Shown: positions 17,268 through 25,418 of the stretch, piece after piece
Layout of the letters: each line of letters starts with the position of its first letter
Position numbering within the stretch: position 1 is the first letter of the stretch
Source of the DNA: JAFDWI01 sp964595905
GTDB taxonomy: Bacteria; Actinomycetota; Acidimicrobiia; Acidimicrobiales; Iamiaceae
Reading direction: 5' to 3'
Length of the DNA: 64,000 bases
Assembly (NCBI GenBank): GCA_964595905.1
Contig: CAZQSU010000002.1
Coordinates: 1-64,000 of the forward strand
The notes under the pieces: generated by a model
The model's input: only the letters and a program-made list of their open reading frames with translations
Databases searched by the model: none
What the model was told of the DNA's origin: nothing
Program-made: the position numbers and the translations under genes

Positions 17268-18523
17268 ACGCCGAGGTACGCCTCCCGCTGGTGCGCCCAC
17301 GCGAGGTCGGTCTCGACCCGCCGACGGCCCGTCGCCCCCATCTCCCGCCGTCGTGGCGCGTCGCTCAACAACAGGTCGAGTTCCTTCGCGAAGGCGCCGA
17401 CGCGGTTCGGTGGCGCGTAGACCGCGGCGCCACCGGCGGTCACCCGGGTCTCGACCAGATCGAACGCCACCACCGGGATCCCGAAGGCCATGTACTCCAT
17501 GGTCTTGTTCATGGTGCTCAGATCGTTCAACGGGTTCAACGGGTCGGGGCACAGCCCGACGTCCGCGGTCGACAGGTACGCGAAGACGATGTCGTCGGGC
17601 ACCCGGCCGGTGAAGGTCACCCACTCGTCGAGGTCGGAGTCGCTCGCCAGTGCGCGGACCTCGTCGTAGCTGTCGCCGGCACCGATGAACACGAACTGGC
17701 AGTCGGTCCGGCCCAGGTCGTGCACGATGATGTCCACGGCCTCGATCGCGAGGTCCACGCCGTCCTGGGGTCCCATCACCCCCAGATAGCAACACAGCAG
17801 CGCGTGGCCCTCGCGCAGCCCGGGTCGCGGCGGGCACCGGCGGAGGCGGTCGAGATCCGGCCCGGAGCGCACCACGGTCACCTCCGCGGGCTCACGCCCT
17901 CCCCGGGTGAGCGCCACCCGACGGTACGACTCGTTGGTGGCGATGACGGCGTTCGCGGTCCGGAAGGTCATCCGTTCCAGCCACAACAGCCCGCGCAGCG
18001 CCAAGCCGTCGGCATCGGCGTCCGCGTCCGCGTCGGCGAAGCGCGACCGGAACAGCTCGGGGCACAGGTCGTGGTGGTCGAACACGAAGGCGCGGCCGGC
18101 AAGGCGTGCCGCGGCCCCGATGACGAAATAGGTGTCGGGAGGGTTGCACGCCTGCACCACGTCGATCCCGTGCCGGAGCGCGATCCACGCCGTGAGCGCC
18201 GCGGTCCGGGCCCAGCAGTAGGCGAACTCCACGAGGAAGTCGAGGGTCGTCGAGGTGGCCGGCGCGGGCCGGTAGCGGTGGATGCGCACACCCTTGCGCA
18301 CCTCGAAGCGCGGTTCGCCGCGGTCGTTGGGACACACGACGTCGACCGTGTGGCCGTCGGCGGCGAGCGCGAGGCACTCGAGCCAGACGCGGCGGTCGAA
18401 GGGCACCGACAGGTTCTGGACGATGACGAGTACGCGCAGCTCGCCGAGATCGCGACGCCGCCGGGTCCGACGACGAGGTGGCGTCGGGCGCGTGGAACCG
18501 CTGCGGCGGCCACGCTTTCTCAC
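17243..18523 (-). CDS. Glycosyltransferase family 4
   Basis: This 426-residue GT-B glycosyltransferase has LRVLVIVQNLSVPFDRRVWLE at the N-terminus, a signature of GT4 enzymes in exopolysaccharide loci. Near the C-terminus KTMEYMAFGIPVVAFD is the donor-site region. I start it at the GTG at 18523, which overlaps the dehydrogenase stop (GTGA); an upstream frame to 18580 would intrude into that gene. An acidic run of four or five Asp-Ala pairs (about residues 158-168) comes from a short tandem repeat and may be a flexible loop. Being coupled to a GDP-mannose dehydrogenase, it may use the GDP-uronic acid that enzyme makes. Confidence 0.86.
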   Translation of the reverse strand: MRKRGRRSGSTRPTPPRRRTRRRRDLGELRVLVIVQNLSVPFDRRVWLECLALAADGHTVDVVCPNDRGEPRFEVRKGVRIHRYRPAPATSTTLDFLVEFAYCWARTAALTAWIALRHGIDVVQACNPPDTYFVIGAAARLAGRAFVFDHHDLCPELFRSRFADADADADADGLALRGLLWLERMTFRTANAVIATNESYRRVALTRGGREPAEVTVVRSGPDLDRLRRCPPRPGLREGHALLCCYLGVMGPQDGVDLAIEAVDIIVHDLGRTDCQFVFIGAGDSYDEVRALASDSDLDEWVTFTGRVPDDIVFAYLSTADVGLCPDPLNPLNDLSTMNKTMEYMAFGIPVVAFDLVETRVTAGGAAVYAPPNRVGAFAKELDLLLSDAPRRREMGATGRRRVETDLAWAHQREAYLGVYRSLAGR

Positions 18524-19830
18524 CAGGCCACTCCCTCGTACCCCTCCTGGCGTTCCAGGGCCTCGGGAAGCGTTCCACACAGGTCGATCAGCACCGGGGG
18601 CCGCGCGGCGTCGAGTGCGGCCACGACGCGCTCGTCCGCCCGGGCGACCAACGCGCAGTCCGCGCCCTGCAGTGCAGCGGTCGGATCGTCGGTGAGCAAC
18701 CGCTGCAGATGCGGCAGGCGCGCCTCCATGAAGTCGCCGTTGCCGCCGAACATCCGGCGCGGGTTCACGTTGGCGTCGTAGATCTGCACGCCGATGCCCT
18801 TACCGAGCATCGCCTCGACCAACTGCACGTACGGGCTCTCCCGGAGATCGTCGGTTCCGGCCTTGAAACTCAGGCCGAGCATCGCCACCCGTCGCGCCCC
18901 GACGTCGATGACCCGGTCGAGCACGTTGTCGCGCCGACGATCGTTGCTGACGGCGATGTGGCTCAACATCGGCAGGTCGAGATCGTGGCGGCGCGCCACC
19001 TCCGACAGGGCCCGGAGGTCCTTGGTGAGGCACGAACCGCCGTAGGCGAATCCGGGACGCAGATAGGCCGGCGAGATGTTCAACTTCCGGTCCTCGCAGA
19101 ACAGCGCCATGACGTCGCGGCTGTCGGCCCCGGTCGCCCGACACAGCTCGCCGATCTCGTTGCCGAAGGTCACCTTGAGTGCATGGAACGCGTTGCAGCA
19201 CAACTTCAGCGCTTCGGCCGTCTCCGGCCGGACGACGTGCAAGGGTGCGGCCACGAACGAGAACAGTGCCCGGGTGACCTCCGCGGTGTGGTCGTCGTCG
19301 GCGCCGACCACCACCAGGGGCGGTTCGTGGAAGTCGCGGACGGCGGTCGTCTCACGCAGGAACTCCGGACAGGTTCCGAGGTGCAGATCGATGCCGAAGG
19401 TCCGTCCGCTGACCCCGGCGAGCAACGGCGCCACGTGATGACGCAGGGTCCCGGGTGGGACGGTACTCCGCACGAGGATCGTCGGGTCGAACGTGGGATC
19501 GTCCCAGAGGGCGTCCACAGAATGCACCGCCGCGTCGACCGCGCTCAGGTCCACACGCCCGCCGCGGTCACTCGGGGTGCCGACGCAGATGAGGATCACG
19601 TCGGCCGTCGACGCGGCCCGGTCGTCGTCGGTCACCCACAGCGTGCGTCGCACCAGCGCCCGTCGGATCAGCTCGTCGCAGCCCGGTTCGACGACCGGTG
19701 AGCGACCGGCGCGGATTGCGTCGATCTTGTGATGGTCCGGGTCGATGCCGGTCACGTCGTGGCCGTGGTCGGCCAAACAGGCCGCGGTGACCGTGCCCAC
19801 GTAGCCGAGTCCGAGGATCGCCACCCTCAT
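18520..19830 (-). CDS. GDP-mannose 6-dehydrogenase (AlgD-like)
   Basis: This is an NAD-dependent nucleotide-sugar dehydrogenase that oxidises C6 twice to give a uronic acid. The Rossmann motif GLGYVGTV is at residues 7-14, the catalytic cysteine is C267 in GGSCLTKD, and the C-terminal domain has LGLSFKAGTDDLRESP. Both the 436-residue length and several motifs (EFLRETTAVRDF, HALKVTFGNEIG, DRKLNISPAYLRPGFAYGG) match what I know of Pseudomonas AlgD better than UDP-glucose dehydrogenases. A GGGAGG sequence lies 8 bases before the ATG at 19830; a longer frame to 19968 lacks such support. It probably supplies GDP-mannuronate to the polysaccharide. UDP-glucose as substrate is the main alternative. 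Confidence 0.78.
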   Translation of the reverse strand: MRVAILGLGYVGTVTAACLADHGHDVTGIDPDHHKIDAIRAGRSPVVEPGCDELIRRALVRRTLWVTDDDRAASTADVILICVGTPSDRGGRVDLSAVDAAVHSVDALWDDPTFDPTILVRSTVPPGTLRHHVAPLLAGVSGRTFGIDLHLGTCPEFLRETTAVRDFHEPPLVVVGADDDHTAEVTRALFSFVAAPLHVVRPETAEALKLCCNAFHALKVTFGNEIGELCRATGADSRDVMALFCEDRKLNISPAYLRPGFAYGGSCLTKDLRALSEVARRHDLDLPMLSHIAVSNDRRRDNVLDRVIDVGARRVAMLGLSFKAGTDDLRESPYVQLVEAMLGKGIGVQIYDANVNPRRMFGGNGDFMEARLPHLQRLLTDDPTAALQGADCALVARADERVVAALDAARPPVLIDLCGTLPEALERQEGYEGVAW

Positions 19831-19989
19831 GACGCTCGCCTCCCGAGCGCGATGGTGGGCCCGCGGCGCTCGCGTTCTCCGGCAGCGCCGTGATCCCGCC
19901 TCGACTTCGGTGCCGGCGTCGTCCTGCCCATGCCACACAAGAGCCGGCACCGGCGCTGTTGATACCACTCGGCGCGGCGGCCGCTCAGA

Positions 19990-20475
19990 TCACACGGTGA
20001 TCCATTCGGTCTCGAGCAGCCAGGGGGCGTCGGCGTCGGTCATGATCAGGCAGAGGCGGACCGGTCCGTGCTGGAGCCCGTCGGCGTGGATCCGTTGGCC
20101 GTCGACGACCCCGTTCGTGGTCGACTCCGGCGTCTCGATCAGCAACGCCGCGGGGACGGCCCGCTCCACCGCCCCGTCCAGGTCGATCAGATCGGACCCG
20201 TTGGAACCCGGTGACCATGCCACGGTCACCGAACACCGGTCCGATTCGAAGATCGCCGTCGCCGCCGAAGCGTCCGAGGCCAGTGACGGTGACGGTGACG
20301 GTGACGGTGACGGTTCCTCGTCGGTCAACCGGGCGAGTTCGGTACCGCTCCGACGGAGTCGAAACGCCCGGGCGAGATCGTCGAGCAGACCTTCCGGCAG
20401 CGGATCGACCCGGCCGAACATCTCACGGAGCACCTGCGGATCGAGTGACTCCCACCTCTCGGTCTCACGTCCCAT
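19990..20475 (-). CDS. Hypothetical protein with Ser-Pro repeat, sigma factor neighbour
   Basis: I do not recognise this 161-residue protein. It has no signal peptide or membrane segment. The N-terminal third (MGRETERWESLDPQVLREMF and after) looks helical and charged. A run of Ser-Pro pairs at about residues 55-64 is encoded by five copies of a 6-base repeat. The C-terminal half looks like a small beta-rich domain ending in WLLETEWITV. It lies 87 bases downstream of the ECF sigma gene on the same strand, so it may be its partner or regulator, but it lacks the zinc motif of known anti-sigma factors. Confidence 0.6.
   Translation of the reverse strand: MGRETERWESLDPQVLREMFGRVDPLPEGLLDDLARAFRLRRSGTELARLTDEEPSPSPSPSPSLASDASAATAIFESDRCSVTVAWSPGSNGSDLIDLDGAVERAVPAALLIETPESTTNGVVDGQRIHADGLQHGPVRLCLIMTDADAPWLLETEWITV
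20283..20312. repeat. Five tandem copies of a 6-base unit
   Basis: The unit GTGACG (plus strand) is repeated five times without change and encodes alternating Ser and Pro in the minus-strand gene. Such a perfect short repeat is prone to length change by slippage; units are multiples of three, so the frame would be kept. Confidence 0.9.
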
Positions 20476-20562
20476 GACCCGTCCCGCCGAACGATGCGTT
20501 CATCACGGTGCACGCTACCGCGCGCGCCTTCGCTGACGGAGCGACGCCGCGGTACCGCTCAC

Positions 20563-21264
20563 TCAACCGGCCTCGTCGAGATCCTGTTCGGTGACGCCTC
20601 GTTCGGCGAGCCGGGCGCGCAGGTCGTCGAGGATGCGGGCCCGGGTGGGTCCGATGCTCCCCACGGGCATGCCGGTGATCGCCGAGAGTTGCTTGTACGA
20701 GATCGGCGGATCCGACATGAGCAACGACAGCAGGGTCCTGGCTCGCTCCGGGAGTTCCGCATAGACCTGCCAGAGGGTCCGGTCACGGTCGCTGAAGAGA
20801 AAGTCGCGGTCGAGCCGGTCGTAGCTCGGCGGCAGCACCGCATCGATTTCGTCGCGCGGCGACGAACGCTGCAGGCGCTGTGAGACCCGGATCGCTTCGC
20901 GTCGCGCGGTCGTCGCGAGCCACGCCCCGACCCGGGTGGGATCGTCGATGGTACCGAGATGCTGGGTGAGCCGGAGCCACGCCGTCTGGCAGACGTCGCA
21001 CGCGTCCGCGTGCGACAGCCCCACACTGCGCGCGACCGAGAAGATCATGCGGCCAAAACGTGCCACCAGGGCGTCCCAGGCCTCCTGGTCACCGCGGTCG
21101 GCCGCCCGTACGAGTGCGACGAGGTCGTCCTCGTCGGCAGGTCGCACCGCGCCTCGTCTCCTTGGTGTCTCCACACGTCCACTGCCGATCTCTTGACCCA
21201 TCGCACGTACCAACCCGATGTCCTTCGGCGTCCCCTCGAGGACCCCGGCCGTCTCCACTGTCAT
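20563..21264 (-). CDS. RNA polymerase ECF-type sigma-70 factor
   Basis: This protein of up to 233 residues has a sigma region 2 at about 45-115 (DEDDLVALVRAADRGDQEAW, then DACDVCQTAWLRL) and a region 4 helix-turn-helix at about 165-215 (LPERARTLLSLLM, ISYKQLSAITGMPVGSIGPTRARIL). About 45 residues precede region 2, which is longer than usual; an in-frame ATG at 21201 would remove about 20 of them. A promoter resembling the vegetative consensus lies 90-118 bases upstream. No zinc-type anti-sigma gene is adjacent; the next gene downstream is an unknown protein. Confidence 0.88.
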   Translation of the reverse strand: MTVETAGVLEGTPKDIGLVRAMGQEIGSGRVETPRRRGAVRPADEDDLVALVRAADRGDQEAWDALVARFGRMIFSVARSVGLSHADACDVCQTAWLRLTQHLGTIDDPTRVGAWLATTARREAIRVSQRLQRSSPRDEIDAVLPPSYDRLDRDFLFSDRDRTLWQVYAELPERARTLLSLLMSDPPISYKQLSAITGMPVGSIGPTRARILDDLRARLAERGVTEQDLDEAG

Positions 21265-21353
21265 GCGGTGTCAGCGACCGCACCGGCTCGTGACACGCAT
21301 CAGCTACACGACGGGGACCGGGTCGTAAACGCTCTATGCAAGGCGTTTCCACC

Positions 21354-21382
21354 ACCGTAAAGGAGCGCCCCTGTTTCGTCAA
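21354..21382 (-). promoter_or_regulatory. Probable promoter of the ECF sigma gene
   Basis: On the minus strand a -35 box TTGACG (21382-21377) and a -10 box TACGGT (21359-21354) are separated by 17 bases. They lie in a stretch clearly richer in A/T than the flanks and would give a leader of about 80 bases before the ATG at 21264. A partial palindrome (ATTCTC-TC-GAGAAT, 21386-21399) abuts the -35 box and could be an operator. Confidence 0.5.
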
Positions 21383-21553
21383 GCAATTCTCTCGAGAATC
21401 ACCGGGTCTCCCGAATGACCGCCCTTTCCGTGCTGGCAAAGTCACGTATCGAATCTGGCATGCGTTCGAGTCCATCACGTTTGCATCTGAATGCGAGCGA
21501 GGTCACGGAGAGTGACGTCATCAGCACGCCTGGAACGGCATGACCGTCGGTCG

Positions 21554-22315
21554 TCAGTCGAGGGCGACGGACTCGACGGCCGCGAAGTCGCGTCCATGGA
21601 TCCGACCCGACAGGATGTCGTGGGCGACATCGGAGAGCGGCCGACGCTGCGAACGGGCGTGGTCACGCATCGCGGTGAACGCCGCGTCGACATCGATGTC
21701 GAGGCGTTCGGCCAGCGTGCCCTTGGCCTGCTCGATGGCGACCCGTGAGGTGAGCGCCCGCTGGAGCTGTTCGGCGAGGTCGTGTTCTTCCCGGACCCGC
21801 TGTGCCGACAGGATCCCGATACTCGCGATCTCCGCCAGGCACTCCGCGAGGGCCAGATCGCGCGTCGGGAGTGCCCGCGGCTGGTGGTCGAACACGCTCA
21901 GCACCCCGATTCGATCGCTGCGGACCCACATGGGAACGGCCGAAACCGCCAGGAAACCGCTCTGAACGGCGTGGCGACCGAAGCGGCTCCACCGCTCGGC
22001 CGGGCCCTCGGAGCACGCCGCCAGGTCGGAAGCCACGACCGTCGCGCCGGTGCGGTACGCGTCGATGGACGGGCCCTCGGCGAACTGCACCTCGAAGGAC
22101 TCGAGCGCATGCACGTCGTCGCTGGTGGAGGCGAGGATCCCCAGCTCGCCCGCTTTCGCCACGAGCATCACCCCGGCGGCATCGGAACCGAGCAGGCGAC
22201 GGGTCTCCTGGCACAGGGCCGAAGCGAACTCGACGACGTCGTAGTCGTCGACGAGCGTGTCCGCGAGCCGGACGAACGTCGCCGCGACGTCGCACAACAG
22301 CTCATCGGCAGCCAT
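21554..22315 (-). CDS. GAF and ANTAR domain protein
   Basis: This 253-residue cytoplasmic regulator has a GAF sensor domain at about 25-165 and a C-terminal ANTAR RNA-binding domain at about 185-245. The ANTAR part is seen in SRVAIEQAKGTLAERLDIDV and the following helices. ANTAR proteins bind paired hairpins in nascent RNA and prevent termination; GAF-ANTAR proteins are common in actinobacteria. I prefer the ATG at 22315, because GGAG lies 6 bases before it, over the ATG at 22327. The bound ligand and RNA targets are unknown. The gene stands alone, with 288 bases to the ECF sigma gene and more than 300 to folP. Confidence 0.88.
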   Translation of the reverse strand: MAADELLCDVAATFVRLADTLVDDYDVVEFASALCQETRRLLGSDAAGVMLVAKAGELGILASTSDDVHALESFEVQFAEGPSIDAYRTGATVVASDLAACSEGPAERWSRFGRHAVQSGFLAVSAVPMWVRSDRIGVLSVFDHQPRALPTRDLALAECLAEIASIGILSAQRVREEHDLAEQLQRALTSRVAIEQAKGTLAERLDIDVDAAFTAMRDHARSQRRPLSDVAHDILSGRIHGRDFAAVESVALD

Positions 22316-22642
22316 GACGCACTCCATGCGAGATCATGAGCATCGGAGCACACCGGCCATTGCACGGACTCGGGCCTCTCGAAGCGGCCTGCAAGGATCG
22401 ATCTATGGTGGGATCGTCGGCTCTCATCATGCCAATACCTCCTGCTGGATCGCCCCGCGATCTGGCCTGCGCCGATCATCGGGCTCTCCGGACACCGTTT
22501 CGGCGTTGCCTCGGAGGAGCCATTCTGACATGTATCGCCGCCATGTGCGAGCGCGTGACGAGTCGTCCCTCGCTCTGCGATCGGTTGCCGTGACCGGGTC
22601 CGTCGCCGGCGAGACCGCCCCGACGCCGGACGCCCGCTCCGA
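22316..22642. other. Intergenic region without a recognisable gene
   Basis: This is a 327-base stretch between the GAF-ANTAR gene and the end of folP. It should contain the promoter of the GAF-ANTAR gene, but I could not identify convincing boxes. The plus-strand open frames here lack coding character. Confidence 0.5.
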
Positions 22643-23506
22643 TCAGGCGACCGGAACGGTGAGGTCGCGGGCGGCGACGGTCTCGGCGACGTCGTGCACG
22701 CGCACCACCGAGGCGCCGTGGCGCCAGGCCCACACGGCGGTCGCGATCGACGCCTCGAGGCGCTCGGTGACCGGCGCGGCAAGGGTGCGCGACGCGTCGG
22801 CGCCGGGGGCGGCGTCCAGGGCCGACGAGCCGTCGGCCTGCGCGGTCAGACGTCCGAACGACGACTTGCGGCTCGTGCCGACCACCACCGGATGGCCGGT
22901 CGCGACGAACACGTCGAGGTGACGCAACAGGCTCAGGTTGTGGTCGGTGGTCTTCCCGAAGCCGATCCCCGGGTCGATCCACACCTCGGACACGCCGCGC
23001 GCCACTCCCGCTTCGGCCCGTTCGATCAGGAAGTCGTGGACCTCGGCCACCACGTCGTCGTACCGGGGTCGCTCCTGCATGGTCCTGGGGGTCCCCTGCA
23101 TGTGCATGCACACCCACACGCAGTCGTGGCGCGCGGCGATCTCCGCGAGCACCAACGAGCCGGAGACGTCGTTGACGATCGTCGCCCCGGCCACGGCCGC
23201 GGCCTCGGCGACCTCGGGAGTCATCGTGTCGACCGAGACCCGCACCTGCGGGGCCAACGCCTCCACCACGGGCACCACCCGGGCCGTCTCGGTGGCGGCG
23301 CCGACCGGTTCGGCGCCGGGCCGCGTCGACTCGCCACCGACATCGATGATGTCGGCCCCGGCGGCGACGAGTTCCCGCGCATGCACGATCGCCGATTCGG
23401 GGTCGGGCCAGCACCCGCCGTCGGAGAACGAATCGGGGGTCACGTTGACGACCCCCATGACCAGCGGCTGCACCGCGGGTGAGTGTAGTGCCGCGTCAGG
23501 CAACAT
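22643..23506 (-). CDS. folP: Dihydropteroate synthase
   Basis: This folate enzyme joins p-aminobenzoate to hydroxymethyl-dihydropterin pyrophosphate. The N-terminal MGVVNVTPDSFSDGG and the second signature DIIDVGGESTRPGAEPV are diagnostic, and EVWIDPGIGFGKTTDHN completes the pterin site. The frame is open to 23560. I give the ATG at 23506, but a GTG at 23473 is also plausible: it is preceded by a TACACT that could be a -10 box for a leaderless transcript. In Mycobacterium folP is followed by folB and folK; here the next gene is a GAF-ANTAR regulator instead. Confidence 0.92.
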   Translation of the reverse strand: MLPDAALHSPAVQPLVMGVVNVTPDSFSDGGCWPDPESAIVHARELVAAGADIIDVGGESTRPGAEPVGAATETARVVPVVEALAPQVRVSVDTMTPEVAEAAAVAGATIVNDVSGSLVLAEIAARHDCVWVCMHMQGTPRTMQERPRYDDVVAEVHDFLIERAEAGVARGVSEVWIDPGIGFGKTTDHNLSLLRHLDVFVATGHPVVVGTSRKSSFGRLTAQADGSSALDAAPGADASRTLAAPVTERLEASIATAVWAWRHGASVVRVHDVAETVAARDLTVPVA

Positions 23507-23587
23507 GTGCCCACTGGCAGGACGGCCCTTGTCGCGCCCGACGCTCAGACGAAGGCGCACACGCCATGCATCAGATCGGCGATCCGA

Positions 23588-25267
23588 TCAGCCGGAGGGT
23601 CGGTCGACCGTCATCGTCACCACCACGCCTCCGGTCCGCCGGGCCGGGTCGGTCTCGGGCGGCGTCCCACTCGACCGGGCGATGACACGGGTGCCCGGGC
23701 CCCTCGGTCGACGATCGGTGCCGTCGATCGAAATCGTGACGTCGGTCGTGCGGTCGCCGCAGCGCGGGATCGCACTCCGCTTCAACGACAGGATCTGCGT
23801 TCGACACACCGGCACCCCCGCGTCGTCGAGCGCGACGGCCAGAGCCGACAGGTACGGGAACATCGCGTTCTCCCGCGCGAGCCTGACGGTGCCGCGGCCC
23901 TTCACGGCCTCGATGACCGTCCGGTCGAACATGCGGCTCGTGCGACGCTGGAAATCCGTCCCCATCGTGGGGGCGGGATTCGGCGTGTGCGTGAAGGTCA
24001 GCGCGGCGAGCACGACGGCGAGCCCGACGGCGACGGGGCGGAACCCGTGGAGCGACGCCGGCGGCAACGCCCTGATCAGCGCGAACGCGATCGCGAACGT
24101 GACGAACAGGGTGCTCGGCCACAGGGGAAGGACATAGAGACCGAGTGGCGTTCCGGCGAAGTTGTACCAGGTCGCGAAGAACACGACGACCGCGAGGGCG
24201 ACGCCGCAGAACGCCGCCCGGTCCCGCCGTCTGAACGAGACGTACCCGGCGGCCACCACCAGGAGACCGAGCGCGATCGTCACCGCGAAGATCGTCGACT
24301 CCGACGGCGGCTCGGTCACCCGCGAGACGCTGCCACGCAGCCAGAAGTGCGGCGGGCTGTACAACTGCACCGTGTAGGGATAGGCCCAGGCCAGTTTCGC
24401 AAGCGGATCGAGACGAGAGGCCGTAGCCGCCCGGTACAGGTTCGTGAGGTTCCCGTCGGACGACGTGACCTGCTGGACGATCGACGGCACCCACATGACG
24501 ACGCCGACGGCCACGGCGAGGAGCCACGCTCGGATCGATCGACGCTTCCGTTCCGGCCAGGCCGCCTCGTCGGCCTTTCGGTCACGCAGGACGACGACCA
24601 CCCAGGAACCCAGTGCGGCGATGCCGATGGAGGGGACGATCCGGGTCAGTTGCAGGTGGTCGAGCACCAGGAAGCTGGCCGAGAGTGCGAGCCAGGGCAG
24701 CGCCCGTTCGTCGCCGGTCGCAACGACCCAGGCGATGAACACGAACGCCGCGAACGCGATCACCACCGCGACGATCGGCACCGGAGTGAACGTGCTGGCA
24801 AGGCCCAGCGACCAACTGAACGCGGCCAGGACCAACAGCACGCCGACCCCGGCACCGACACCGAAGCGACGCTTGGCCAACCATCCGGCCAGCACGTACC
24901 ACAGGGCATTCAGCACGGCCATCGACAACAGCGGGCCCCACCGGGTGCCCAGCACGCGGATCGGAACCGACATCCACCACAGCTGCCACGGTCCCGGGAA
25001 GAAGGTCGGGGTGTCGATCCAGGTGCTCGACATGTAGGCGTACATCCCGATCAGCGACGGATCCGAGCTCAGGGCGTACTTCGCACGCAGCACAGTCGAC
25101 GCTCCGTCGTTGGTGGGGATCCACCCTCTCGATCCGGCCACGACCGCTCCGATCAGCATCGGCAGGACCGTCAGCGCCGCGACCGCCCAGAAGATCCAGC
25201 GGTCGCGACCGGCCGGATCACGGTCGACGAGTTCGGGGGACGGTTGGACGGCGGACGCGTCGTGCAC
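23588..25267 (-). CDS. Polytopic membrane protein, GT-C-like
   Basis: This 559-residue protein has about 10-11 transmembrane helices followed by a soluble C-terminal region from about residue 425. The first loop after helix 1 carries acidic residues (PTNDGAS), the place where GT-C glycosyltransferases have their catalytic Asp. Overall layout suggests a lipid-sugar-dependent membrane glycosyltransferase, but no family signature is decisive. It starts 151 bases downstream of the S15 lipoprotein gene. It differs in sequence from the two GT-C-like proteins at 54-58 kb. Confidence 0.6.
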   Translation of the reverse strand: MHDASAVQPSPELVDRDPAGRDRWIFWAVAALTVLPMLIGAVVAGSRGWIPTNDGASTVLRAKYALSSDPSLIGMYAYMSSTWIDTPTFFPGPWQLWWMSVPIRVLGTRWGPLLSMAVLNALWYVLAGWLAKRRFGVGAGVGVLLVLAAFSWSLGLASTFTPVPIVAVVIAFAAFVFIAWVVATGDERALPWLALSASFLVLDHLQLTRIVPSIGIAALGSWVVVVLRDRKADEAAWPERKRRSIRAWLLAVAVGVVMWVPSIVQQVTSSDGNLTNLYRAATASRLDPLAKLAWAYPYTVQLYSPPHFWLRGSVSRVTEPPSESTIFAVTIALGLLVVAAGYVSFRRRDRAAFCGVALAVVVFFATWYNFAGTPLGLYVLPLWPSTLFVTFAIAFALIRALPPASLHGFRPVAVGLAVVLAALTFTHTPNPAPTMGTDFQRRTSRMFDRTVIEAVKGRGTVRLARENAMFPYLSALAVALDDAGVPVCRTQILSLKRSAIPRCGDRTTDVTISIDGTDRRPRGPGTRVIARSSGTPPETDPARRTGGVVVTMTVDRPSG

Positions 25268-25418
25268 GTGTGCGAATTCCCGGTTCGGGCCTCGGCCCGT
25301 GAGGCCACCTGGCGAGCGGGGCGAGCAGCGGGCCCCGTAACCCTAGTGCCGCGTCGAGGAACGTTCGTGCCGTCGGCGTGCCGTGCCGCGCCGCGTCCAC
25401 CGCGGCGTCCCGCCCGGA

